Shown here: in pieces, positions 29,262 through 36,977 of the stretch
How the letters are laid out: every line of letters begins with the position of its first letter
Position numbering within the stretch: position 1 is the first letter of the stretch
Assembly (NCBI GenBank): GCA_021773395.1
Contig: JAJFKB010000003.1
Span: forward strand, 236,071-300,070
Direction of reading: 5' to 3'
Origin: Gammaproteobacteria bacterium
GTDB taxonomy: Bacteria > Pseudomonadota > Gammaproteobacteria > Pseudomonadales > IMCC2047
DNA: 64,000 nucleotides
Translations under genes and position numbers: made by a program
Notes under the pieces: model-generated
Seen by the model: the letters and a program-made list of their open reading frames with translations, nothing else
Database searches by the model: none
What the model was told of the DNA's origin: nothing

Positions 29262-29284
29262 TAAATAAGAATTATTCTTATTTA
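29262..29284. promoter_or_regulatory. Fur-box-like 23-bp palindrome
   Basis: TAAATAAGAAT (29262-29272), one central T, then the exact inverse ATTCTTATTTA. The A/T-rich repeat has the layout of Fur sites and lies 30 bp upstream of the ferric-binding protein start. A second, weaker candidate (ATAAT-ATT-AAT-ATTAT pattern near 29407-29427) abuts the DUF47 start. Confidence 0.75.
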
Positions 29285-29427
29285 AAGGGCTTGTAAAGTC
29301 AACGATTTAGATCAATTCAACAAAGAAAGGCTGAAGATTTGTTAGCTAATTTGCCTACTTCTGTTGGCCCCATGTGCAGATGCTCTTATAATCTTTTCCA
29401 TTATTTATAATTATTGAGAATTATTAT

Positions 29428-30108
29428 ATGGCCACGGGTAAGTTTTTTGCTGACCTTTTCGGGCGTTCGCCGGTAGAGCCGTTGCAGCGTCATATAGCAA
29501 CGTCACACCAATGTGCTGCCGAGTTAATTCCGTTTTTTCAGGCGGTTTTTCATGATGATTGGGGGCAGGCGGCGGAGATTCAGAGCAAAATTGCCCAGCT
29601 AGAGAATGAAGCTGACGAAATTCAGAAGACTATTCGATTGCATTTGCCCAAAAGTCTGTTTCTACCCGTGCCACGATCTGATTTGGTAGCGTTGTTGGTC
29701 AAGCAGGATCAGATTGCAAATCGGGCAAAGGACATTGCCGGATTAATGCTTGGTCGGCAAATGTCAATTCCAGAACAGCTGCATGAGCCAGTATTTGAAT
29801 ATTTGAAACGTTCGCTGTCGGCCTCTGAGCAGGCGGTAACAGCAATTAATGAGTTGGATGAGCTTGTCGAAACGGCATTTGGCGGGCGGGAAATTAAGCT
29901 GGTTGAGAAAATGATTACAGAGCTTAACGAGCTTGAGCACCAGACCGACAAAATAGAAATTACCATTCGGGCCAAACTCTTCGCTATTGAAAAGGAGTTG
30001 CCTCCGATTGATGTGATGTTTCTCTATAAGATTATCGAATGGATAGGTGATTTAGCTGATTGTGCGCAAAAGGTAGGAAGCCGATTGCAACTACTGATCG
30101 CGCGGTAG
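29428..30108 (+). CDS. DUF47 family protein (PhoU-like Pit accessory)
   Basis: The 226-residue, mostly helical protein is of the DUF47/TIGR00153 family, distant relatives of PhoU, encoded next to low-affinity phosphate transporters. Visible signs are the repeated acidic, coiled segments (ENEADEIQKTIRLHLPKSLFLPVPRSDLVALL) and the second copy with ELNELEHQTDKIEI. It lies 47 bp before the Pit gene on the same strand. It probably helps regulate Pit activity, as suggested for similar pairs; the mechanism is not shown by sequence. Confidence 0.92.
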   Translation: MATGKFFADLFGRSPVEPLQRHIATSHQCAAELIPFFQAVFHDDWGQAAEIQSKIAQLENEADEIQKTIRLHLPKSLFLPVPRSDLVALLVKQDQIANRAKDIAGLMLGRQMSIPEQLHEPVFEYLKRSLSASEQAVTAINELDELVETAFGGREIKLVEKMITELNELEHQTDKIEITIRAKLFAIEKELPPIDVMFLYKIIEWIGDLADCAQKVGSRLQLLIAR

Positions 30109-30155
30109 ATTTGTTTCTTCCTAGCTTTTATCAATAAATTTAAGAATAAAGTCCT

Positions 30156-31439
30156 ATGAGCATAATTGTTGAACACGCAAATACGTTTGTCTGGATGGCC
30201 TGTTTTTTCGGGCTGTTTATGGCTTGGGGAGTTGGCGCTAACGATGTAGCCAATGCGATGGGAACCTCTGTGGGTTCTAAGGCGATCACTATCAAACAGG
30301 CGATTCTGATTGCGATGGTCTTTGAATTCGCGGGTGCCTATCTGGCCGGGAGTGAGGTCACTTCGACAATACGTAAAGGTATCATTGACTCAGATGTACT
30401 GGTCGGGCAGCCGGAAGTGCTGGTTTACGGCATGATGTCGGCGCTGCTGGCTGCTGGCTTCTGGTTGATGATAGCCAGTGTGCTGGGTTGGCCGGTATCC
30501 ACCACCCATTCTATTGTTGGAGCAATCGTCGGATTTGTGATGGTCGGTGTTTCGGTTGACGCGGTTAACTGGGATAAAGTCGGTACGATTGTTGCCAGTT
30601 GGGTGGTTTCGCCTGTGATGGCTGGAACAATATCCTACATGCTTTTCAAGAGTGTTCAGCGATTAGTCTTGAGCACAGAAAACCCCTATGAAAATGCTAA
30701 AAAATACGTACCTTATTATATTTTTTATGTAGGTGTGATGATAACCATGGTGACTCTCACCAAAGGACTCAAGCATGTAGGCCTTTCTCTGAGTTATATG
30801 GAGTGTCTCGGATTTGCGCTGGTGGGCGGATTAGTGGTGATGGTTTTGGGCAAATTTCTGCTGTCCAGATTGAAGATAGTTGAACCTTCAGGCCATACGC
30901 ACGGTTATCAAAACGTTGATCGTTTTGCCAACGTAGAGAAAGTGTTTGCAGTACTCATGATTTTCACTGCCTGTAGTATGGCCTTTGCTCATGGCTCAAA
31001 TGATGTGGCCAATGCAATTGGGCCGTTGGCGGCAGTGGTGAGCGTTGCTTCATCAGGCGGGGAAATTTTACAACAATCAGCAGTGCCCTGGTGGATTTTG
31101 GTAATTGGTGGTGGTGGAATAGTCTTCGGTTTGGCGACTTACGGCTTTAAGGTGATTGCCACGATTGGTCGAAAAATAACGCATTTGACGCCGAGCCGTG
31201 GTTTTGCGGCCGAACTTGGCGCAGCTACCACCGTGGTGATTGCTTCCGGCACCGGGCTCCCCATCTCAACAACGCACACCCTGGTCGGGGCGGTTTTAGG
31301 TGTAGGCCTGGCGCGTGGTATGGCAGCCCTTAATTTACGTATGATACGCACCATTGTTTTGTCCTGGATCGTAACATTGCCTGCGGGTGCGGGTTTGTCG
31401 ATCATGTTCTTTTTCATGTTTAAGGGAATGTTTGGCTAG
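30156..31439 (+). CDS. pit: Low-affinity inorganic phosphate transporter (Pit family)
   Basis: The 427-residue protein is a PiT family (PF01384) transporter that couples phosphate uptake to H+ or Na+ movement. Two inverted-repeat signatures are present: GANDVANAMGTSVGSKAI in the first half and AHGSNDVANAIGPLAAV in the second. The paired STTHS/STTHT motifs (VSTTHSIVGA, ISTTHTLVGA) are also visible. It follows DUF47 by 47 bp and is a single transcription unit with it. A weak hairpin with a T-run follows the stop before argE. Confidence 0.96.
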   Translation: MSIIVEHANTFVWMACFFGLFMAWGVGANDVANAMGTSVGSKAITIKQAILIAMVFEFAGAYLAGSEVTSTIRKGIIDSDVLVGQPEVLVYGMMSALLAAGFWLMIASVLGWPVSTTHSIVGAIVGFVMVGVSVDAVNWDKVGTIVASWVVSPVMAGTISYMLFKSVQRLVLSTENPYENAKKYVPYYIFYVGVMITMVTLTKGLKHVGLSLSYMECLGFALVGGLVVMVLGKFLLSRLKIVEPSGHTHGYQNVDRFANVEKVFAVLMIFTACSMAFAHGSNDVANAIGPLAAVVSVASSGGEILQQSAVPWWILVIGGGGIVFGLATYGFKVIATIGRKITHLTPSRGFAAELGAATTVVIASGTGLPISTTHTLVGAVLGVGLARGMAALNLRMIRTIVLSWIVTLPAGAGLSIMFFFMFKGMFG

Positions 31440-31442
31440 GGC

Positions 31443-31475
31443 TGCCTGCGATGCGGGCCTAATCCTTTTTTGATT
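31443..31475 (+). terminator. Weak candidate terminator after pit
   Basis: GCCTGC-GAT-GCGGGC can form a 6-bp stem with one G-U pair just after the pit stop. CCTTTTTT follows after a few unpaired bases. The stem is short, so read-through into argE is possible. Confidence 0.3.
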
Positions 31476-31477
31476 TT

Positions 31478-32632
31478 ATGACCAGCTTAGCTTTGCCATC
31501 TCTTGTAACACTATTGGATCAGCTGGTCTCATCCCCTTCTGTGAGTTGTACCAACACGGAAATTGATCAGTCCAATTTGGCGGTGATTCATTTACTGGCC
31601 GAATGGCTCGAGCGAATCGGGTTTTCTGCTGAAATTCTGCCGCTCCCCAATCAGCCAAATAAAGCCAACCTAATTGCCACCTTGGGCAGTGGTCCCGGAG
31701 GGCTGGTATTGGCTGGTCATACCGATACCGTTCCTTTTGATGGGCAGTTATGGAGTTGCAACCCACTGGGGATGACCGAGAAAGATAATCGATTGTATGG
31801 GTTGGGAACGAGCGATATGAAGGGCTTTTTCCCCATTGTCATTGAAGCAGCCAAAAAGTATCTCAATACGCCACTTAAGCAGCCTCTCATTGTATTGGCC
31901 ACCGCAGATGAGGAAAGCTCTATGGCGGGCGCTAAAGCATTAGTAGAGCTGGGCAGGCCGCTGGCACGTTATGCGGTTATTGGAGAACCTACGGGATTAC
32001 GGCCTATTCGCCTGCACAAAGGCATGATGATGGAGGCGATTCGAATTCAGGGGGAATCGGGACATTCCTCTAATCCAGGCTTGGGCCATAATGCGCTGGA
32101 GGCGATGCATGACGTGCTTGGCGTGGTGATACAGTTCCAGCAACAGCTCAAGCAACAGTACCGCAATAGTGATTTTGATATTGCATTTCCGACATTGAAT
32201 TTGGGGTGCATTCATGGTGGCGATAATCCGAACAGAATTTGTGGGCACTGTGAATTACAGATTGATATTCGTCCTATCCCGGGTATGGACCTGGATCTGG
32301 TGCGCGAAGCGTTAGCAAAAAGTGTGCAGCCGCTGGCCCAGAAGCATCAGGTGAAAATCGGTGTGGATTCGCTGTTTGATGGTATTCCTGCGCACGAAAC
32401 GGCCGCCACAGCAGGCCTCGTAAAACAGCTGGAGAAAATCACCGGGCATACCGCTTCGAGTGTTAACTTTGCTACTGAGGCCCCCTTCCTGTCACAGATG
32501 GGTATGGAGACAGTTGTGCTGGGTCCGGGAGACATTGATCAGGCTCATCAACCGGATGAGTACTTATCAATTAATCGAATTCAGCCTACAATTGATCTTC
32601 TGGAGAAATTGATAAAAATTTATTGCCTATAA
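31478..32632 (+). CDS. argE: Acetylornithine deacetylase
   Basis: ArgE hydrolyses N-acetylornithine to ornithine in arginine synthesis. The 384-residue M20 metallopeptidase-family protein has the metal-ligand blocks LAGHTDTVPFDG, GLGTSDMKGF, TADEESSMAGA and VIGEPT, and the C-terminal HQPDEYLS. It precedes argA by 48 bp. Acetylornithine deacetylase rather than succinyl-diaminopimelate desuccinylase is favoured by length and by the adjacent N-acetylglutamate synthase. Confidence 0.94.
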   Translation: MTSLALPSLVTLLDQLVSSPSVSCTNTEIDQSNLAVIHLLAEWLERIGFSAEILPLPNQPNKANLIATLGSGPGGLVLAGHTDTVPFDGQLWSCNPLGMTEKDNRLYGLGTSDMKGFFPIVIEAAKKYLNTPLKQPLIVLATADEESSMAGAKALVELGRPLARYAVIGEPTGLRPIRLHKGMMMEAIRIQGESGHSSNPGLGHNALEAMHDVLGVVIQFQQQLKQQYRNSDFDIAFPTLNLGCIHGGDNPNRICGHCELQIDIRPIPGMDLDLVREALAKSVQPLAQKHQVKIGVDSLFDGIPAHETAATAGLVKQLEKITGHTASSVNFATEAPFLSQMGMETVVLGPGDIDQAHQPDEYLSINRIQPTIDLLEKLIKIYCL

Positions 32633-32680
32633 TTAACCAAACCAGGCATAAATTAACCAACCGCGGCATGAGCACAGACA

Positions 32681-33991
32681 ATGAACAATCAAACTAAACC
32701 CTATGTAGACTGGTTTCGTAATTCGGCACCCTATATCAATGCTAATCGGAATAAAACGGTTGTACTGATGCTGAGTGGTGAAGCCGTTGCGCATACACAG
32801 TTTAAAAGTATTGTTCATGATATTGCGTTGCTCAATAGTTTAGGGGTAAAGCTGGTTATTGTGCACGGTGCGCGTAACCAGATAGATCAGCTGTTAGCGG
32901 AACAAGGGATCCAGAGTCAGGTATTTCAGGATTTGAGGGTTACTGACGGGCAATCCCTGGATTGTGTCAAAAAGGCGGTTGGTGCATTGCGATCTGAAAT
33001 AGAGGCGGCGCTTTCGATGGGGCTTGCCAATTCTCCCATGCATGGTGCGCGGCTGAGAGTGTGCAGCGGCAACTATATAGTTGGCAAACCCCTGGGCATT
33101 CGTGATGGCGTAGATTTTGGTCATACCGGAGAGGTTCGGCGCGTCGATTGTGCCGCTATCCGGCAGCAGCTGGATTTGGGTGGTATTGTGCTGTTACCTC
33201 CGACAGGATATTCACCCACCGGCGAGCTGTTCAATTTGTCGGCGGAGGATCTGGCGACTGATACTGCGATTGCGCTTGGTGCGGATAAGCTAATTTTAAT
33301 GTGCGCAGAACAGGGTGCGTCCAGAGATGGTGTGCTGGTGAGTGAGCTGAATACTCAAGAGGCGGAGCAGTTACTTGCTGAAACTTCGCAGAGTAGTGAC
33401 ATTGATCGGCATTTGGCGGTCGCTTGTCGAGCCTGTAAGTCAGGAGTTCCGCGAGCCCATCTGGTGAGCTACCAGGATGATGGGGTATTGATAACGGAGC
33501 TCTACACCAGGGATGGAGCCGGCACACTGATTACAGTTAAAAGTTATGAGCAGCTAAGACAGGCAAATATTACCGATGTTGGCGGCATTATCGAATTGAT
33601 TAGGCCACTTGAGCAGCAAGGAGTGTTGGTGCGCCGGTCAAGAGAGCTGCTGGAGAAGGAGATCGGCCAGTTTTGTGTGATTGAGCGCGATGCTGCGGTG
33701 ATCGGTTGCGCGGCGCTATACCCTCTGGATGATGAGAAAACCGGCGAGTTAGCCTGTTTCGTGGTACACCCGGATTATCGGGCAGCCAACCGGGGCGATC
33801 AATTGCTTGCGCATATGGTAAAGCAAGCGAAGAAGCAGAATCTTGAAGCGCTGGTGGTGTTGACTACGCAAACCGCGCATTGGTTTTTGGAGAGAGGTTT
33901 TGAAAAGACGGGAGTGGATGCATTGCCGCAGGGCAAGCAGGCGCTGTATAACCTGCAACGAAATTCCAGTGTGTTTACGTTGTTAGTCTAA
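32681..33991 (+). CDS. argA: N-acetylglutamate synthase
   Basis: ArgA acetylates glutamate, the first arginine step, and is usually inhibited by arginine. The 436-residue protein has an N-terminal amino-acid-kinase fold (VLMLSGEAVAH, VIVHGARNQID) that acts as the regulatory domain. A C-terminal GNAT domain includes the acetyl-CoA loop in VHPDYRAANRGDQLL. The two-domain form is the classic gammaproteobacterial ArgA. It is downstream of argE, an order I recall from Pseudomonas. A bidirectional terminator lies at 34158-34188. Confidence 0.96.
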   Translation: MNNQTKPYVDWFRNSAPYINANRNKTVVLMLSGEAVAHTQFKSIVHDIALLNSLGVKLVIVHGARNQIDQLLAEQGIQSQVFQDLRVTDGQSLDCVKKAVGALRSEIEAALSMGLANSPMHGARLRVCSGNYIVGKPLGIRDGVDFGHTGEVRRVDCAAIRQQLDLGGIVLLPPTGYSPTGELFNLSAEDLATDTAIALGADKLILMCAEQGASRDGVLVSELNTQEAEQLLAETSQSSDIDRHLAVACRACKSGVPRAHLVSYQDDGVLITELYTRDGAGTLITVKSYEQLRQANITDVGGIIELIRPLEQQGVLVRRSRELLEKEIGQFCVIERDAAVIGCAALYPLDDEKTGELACFVVHPDYRAANRGDQLLAHMVKQAKKQNLEALVVLTTQTAHWFLERGFEKTGVDALPQGKQALYNLQRNSSVFTLLV

Positions 33992-34157
33992 GCGAATGGA
34001 AAGCGTGCCGGGCCGGGCAGCAAAATTGTAGCGAATAGCCGCGAGCGGATTTTACGCTAAACGGTATTCTGTGATTGAGAGATTGTTGGAGAGGTTTAGA
34101 AAAAAATACTTGATCAGAATGGATATGCCGGGAATTCAGGGCGGGACGCGAAAGCTA

Positions 34158-34188
34158 AAAAGGGCAGCAAATAATTGGCCGCCCTTTT
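34158..34188 (+). terminator. Bidirectional terminator between argA and the small exported protein
   Basis: AAAAGGGC...GCCCTTTT (34158-34165/34181-34188) forms a hairpin with an inner GC/GC extension around AAATAATTG. It is flanked by A-rich and T-rich tracts, so it can end both the argA transcript and the convergent small gene. Confidence 0.75.
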
Positions 34189-34192
34189 AATT

Positions 34193-34471
34193 TTATAGGA
34201 CATAAGTCGACATTTTAGCGTCGATTTTAGAGTCCAGCTCGCGGGCGATCTGATCTAATTGATGCGCTACTCGGTGATTGAGCTGCTCCACGAGCAAACC
34301 GCCAGCGACTGTTTGAGATTCCGCGTCAATGCGGTCGCTCATCGAATCTAACTGCTGTGCGATTTGATCGGGGTTCGCAGCACTCACTTGAGCGTCTTCA
34401 TAGACAATCTTGCCAAACGCTAATCCTGCTGAGGCGCCAAGAGCGATCAGTATAGCGGTTAACTTTTTCAT
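34193..34471 (-). CDS. Small exported helical protein, unknown function
   Basis: The 92-residue product starts KKLTAILIALGASAGLAFG, a signal peptide with likely cleavage before Lys21. The mature part is helical, with heptad-like spacing of leucine/isoleucine among Asp, Gln and Ser residues (IAQQLDSMSDRID and IARELDSKIDAKM). The ribosome site AAGGAG is strong. I recognise no family. It is divergent from the DUF402 gene across a 189-bp gap that contains a cluster of GTTAC-type half sites. A periplasmic or lipid-surface helical protein is a guess. Confidence 0.6.
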   Translation of the reverse strand: MKKLTAILIALGASAGLAFGKIVYEDAQVSAANPDQIAQQLDSMSDRIDAESQTVAGGLLVEQLNHRVAHQLDQIARELDSKIDAKMSTYVL

Positions 34472-34525
34472 GCTACGATCTCCTTATATAAACATCGTAA
34501 TTAAATTGGGCAACAAATCTTTTTT

Positions 34526-34571
34526 GTTACCATTAGTGTTACCCGAAGTAACATACGTGTAACTATTACAC
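34526..34571. promoter_or_regulatory. Cluster of GTTAC/GTGTAA inverted half sites
   Basis: GTTAC (34526-34530), then TGTTAC-N5-GTAACA (34537-34553), then GTGTAA-N3-TTACAC (34557-34571). Two inverted repeats and one extra half site occupy 46 bp between the divergent small-protein gene (start 34471) and the DUF402 gene (start 34661). This looks like a multi-dimer operator, but I cannot name the regulator. Confidence 0.5.
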
Positions 34572-34660
34572 ATTTGAGCAATAAAACAACCTTTGCTTTA
34601 GTTATTAATAGAACAAATAGGAATTATTAAATAATTTTTTAATTCTTAAATGGAATATAA

Positions 34661-35161
34661 ATGATTGTTGAACGGCCTGAATTTATTAGCGAACATAAGG
34701 CAGTGTTGATTGGTGCGGCAAAAACCTTTCAGTGTGAGTTGCTGGAACTATCCAATAGCGAAGCGGTGGTGATCTACCGCTTGCAGCGGGAAGTGGTGAT
34801 AGAGGGCGTGCACATGCCACAAGGGACGATCAGCTACGGCTATTTCTGGGAAGCACGAAATTATAATGTCTATCACTTTGTGACCGCTCAAGGCAAAACC
34901 CTGGCGTTTTATTTCAATGTGAGTGATTCGACCCGGATTAGTGAATCACAAATCTACTGGCGAGATCTGGTGTTGGATGTACTGGTCACACCAGATGCAA
35001 AGAGTGAAGTGCTGGATGAGCATGAAATACCTGAGGATATTTGCGAAGATTTACGGCGGCTGATATTTGAGACGCGAGATCAGATTCTTGAACGAGTAGT
35101 TGATTTGACCAATGAGATAGAGGAGCGGACCAGACTATTTATCTCTCAGAGCAACAGTTAA
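34661..35161 (+). CDS. DUF402 domain protein (FomD-like)
   Basis: The 166-residue cytoplasmic protein matches DUF402. It has YFWEARNYNVYHFV, YFNVSDSTR, WRDLVLDVLVTPDA and VLDEHEIPE, in the order of the family. Members related to FomD and Ntdp hydrolyse nucleoside di- or triphosphate-type substrates with a metal bound by the acidic residues of the later blocks, so a nucleotide phosphatase role is possible. The N-terminus is somewhat shorter than in long members. It is isolated, with a GTTAC half-site cluster upstream. Confidence 0.8.
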   Translation: MIVERPEFISEHKAVLIGAAKTFQCELLELSNSEAVVIYRLQREVVIEGVHMPQGTISYGYFWEARNYNVYHFVTAQGKTLAFYFNVSDSTRISESQIYWRDLVLDVLVTPDAKSEVLDEHEIPEDICEDLRRLIFETRDQILERVVDLTNEIEERTRLFISQSNS

Positions 35162-35331
35162 CCAGAGAAAGGCTGAATAGCAAAAAGGCGTCGTTATGGG
35201 GATTAAACTCAGAGCTCGTGAAGATTAATATTTAGCTGTAAATGCCCCGAACTCGATTGGGTAGTTGAAGGTTAGAGGTTTCGATATGAGCTGATAGTCA
35301 GCAGTCATATCGAAGAACGGACATTAATGCC

Positions 35332-35850
35332 TCAAGCAGCTGGCGGCGAAGCCATCCGCTGCCTTGACGGGTTATGACTGCGGAGTGCAATTAACCACCA
35401 AATTGATAATGGCAGTAACTGCGTTAAATAGATTACTGCAACAATGTAAGAGCTAACCGTGATTAATGCAGCTAATGGCATTGCCTTAATAATAAGTGCA
35501 ATAATAAAGGTTGGTAACCCAAAAGATAGTAAAACCAAAATACCGTAAAAACTTGTCAGGCCGATAAACCTTAAAAAACTAACGTGGCCCGAATTAATAG
35601 TTTTTTTTGTGATGTGATAGAAAACAACTAAGGCTGGAACAATAATAAAAGGGGTTATTATAAGGCCACGCTGCCATGAATCATTGGGACCCGGCGGGTT
35701 AAAATATTCTTCAATGAATGGGAGTGCGACTAAGATCACTACCCATAATACTGAGCATGCCAGTGTTGCAATGCTTGATGTGATTCGATTAACCATATTA
35801 CTCATAACAACTTGGGTAAGGGGCTTTTCAAGAGCGAAGCGCAGCGCCAC
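35332..35850 (-). CDS. Membrane protein of unknown function
   Basis: The 172-residue frame has about four strongly hydrophobic stretches (IATLACSVLWVVILVALPFI, GLIITPFIIVPALVVFY, FYGILVLLSFGLPTFIIALII, LITVSSYIVAVIYL) and short charged ends. The first part (MALRFALEKPL...) may not be translated; internal ATGs at MSNMVNR (residues 16 and 19) are equally likely starts. I know no family. It lies in an accessory pocket between argA/DUF402 and the D-2-hydroxyacid dehydrogenase, just downstream of the HEPN-type gene on the same strand. Confidence 0.45.
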   Translation of the reverse strand: MALRFALEKPLTQVVMSNMVNRITSSIATLACSVLWVVILVALPFIEEYFNPPGPNDSWQRGLIITPFIIVPALVVFYHITKKTINSGHVSFLRFIGLTSFYGILVLLSFGLPTFIIALIIKAMPLAALITVSSYIVAVIYLTQLLPLSIWWLIALRSHNPSRQRMASPPAA

Positions 35851-35913
35851 TTTTTAAAAGTCCTAATAAGTGGGGTCGTAAAAGACTTTCAAATAGAAAA
35901 GTTTCATCTGACC

Positions 35914-36540
35914 CTATTTATTGTGCTCTTCCGCGCTCATTAGCGAACCGATTAGGCTGCGGGCGCCGGTCTGTGCCACAAAGCGCTCGTACATCACTGT
36001 TGTGTCTCGATAGTGGTGATCCAGTTTGTTCATCAACTCTCTCAACGATGCGAGCATGTCTTCGATATGTGCGCGACTAACCCCGCTCAGTGGAACAGCC
36101 TTCTCATCGGAAGCAAGTAGTAGGTCGCGATGTGCTAGGCGCTTGTTTCTATGCTCTCTGGCAAAAACAGATTTTTCGATGCAACGTTCTAGGTGGATTC
36201 TGGCCTCTTTCTGCAATTCTCTATCCTCAATTAGAGGAGGAAGGATTTGAATCGTGAGATTCTCATTTCCCGCTGTTCGAACCGGGTCAGTAATGCGAGC
36301 AATATGCAATAGCACATCATCCCAAAGTCCATCTTGCACGATTTTGAAAAAAAAGCCCGAAGTTCGATTTAGCAAATCCAATCGGTCTGAACTGTGGGCA
36401 TAAAGTTCACGATACTCAAGCCACTTTGCGTGCACCAAAACTAGCTCGTGATACAGCGAATAGAAGCACCCGCCCAGCTCGGATCCCATGGCAGCGATGT
36501 ACTCGACCCGTACTTCTTCCGCAGTTTTGCTGCTACTCAT
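35914..36540 (-). CDS. HEPN-domain protein of the AbiU2 type
   Basis: The 208-residue, all-helical protein resembles the HEPN_AbiU2 family. It has DVLLHIARITDP, the acidic LIEDRELQKEA helix, and the ribonuclease motif EHRNKRLAHRD, where Arg131, Asn132 and His137 give the R-x5-H signature. HEPN proteins often act as toxins or abortive-infection nucleases. No antitoxin (MNT) or other defence gene is adjacent; the next gene downstream is a membrane protein and the ~270-bp repeat copy A is directly upstream. Function is inferred from family only. Confidence 0.6.
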   Translation of the reverse strand: MSSSKTAEEVRVEYIAAMGSELGGCFYSLYHELVLVHAKWLEYRELYAHSSDRLDLLNRTSGFFFKIVQDGLWDDVLLHIARITDPVRTAGNENLTIQILPPLIEDRELQKEARIHLERCIEKSVFAREHRNKRLAHRDLLLASDEKAVPLSGVSRAHIEDMLASLRELMNKLDHHYRDTTVMYERFVAQTGARSLIGSLMSAEEHNK

Positions 36541-36549
36541 TTTCGCCTA

Positions 36550-36815
36550 CTAATAGTTGTATACTGCGCATTCGCGTTTTGCCGCTAACGCATTTTTCAG
36601 CGATATCGGTAATTGACTAAATCGAAAGGGATTTTCAGGATTTCCCGGATTCCCTTCCGAACAAAGCGAGCGTGTCTCATATGTGCGTCTAAGGAGGGAC
36701 GCGTATCTACCCTCCAAACATCGCTAACACATTGATTCTGCATCAAATTAAAAAATATAGCTAGCACAAAGCGAGCCGTTGTGCAGGCGCAAAACGCGCA
36801 CATTTTGTTAATTCC
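36550..36815. repeat. Dispersed ~270-bp repeat, copy A
   Basis: This stretch aligns over about 265 bp to 55384-55650 (copy B). Shared blocks include CCGAACAAA, CATATGT, CATCGCTAACAC, TTGATTCTGCA, AAATATAGCTAG, CAAAGCGAGCC and GCAAAACGCG. By eye identity is about 75%. It lies immediately upstream of the HEPN gene; copy B lies immediately upstream of another minus-strand accessory gene. Minus-strand mini-frames in both copies share residues such as LAIF and QNQ, then diverge by frameshifts. The 162 bp after it (36816-36977) hold nothing I can name. Confidence 0.7.
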
Positions 36816-36977
36816 TTCTTGTTATGCTGTTTGTAAGCACAGATAGGGTCAACAAAAACGAAGTCGTATAGCTTATCTCTTTTGCCGGGAATTTACAGAC
36901 CGTCAGGTCAAAACGAAACATCTATTTCTATGTGTCGGTTTAGCGCAAGGCTAATACAATTTAGCCCTGATTTTGCG

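Noticed and set aside
35162-36977. Integron attC sites in the accessory pocket
   Set aside because: GTTAGGC-like or GCTAAC-like boxes occur, but I could not find paired R'/R'' boxes in the correct order and spacing, nor an integrase gene. The near-symmetric TCAAGCAGC...GCTGCCTTGA at 35332 is short.
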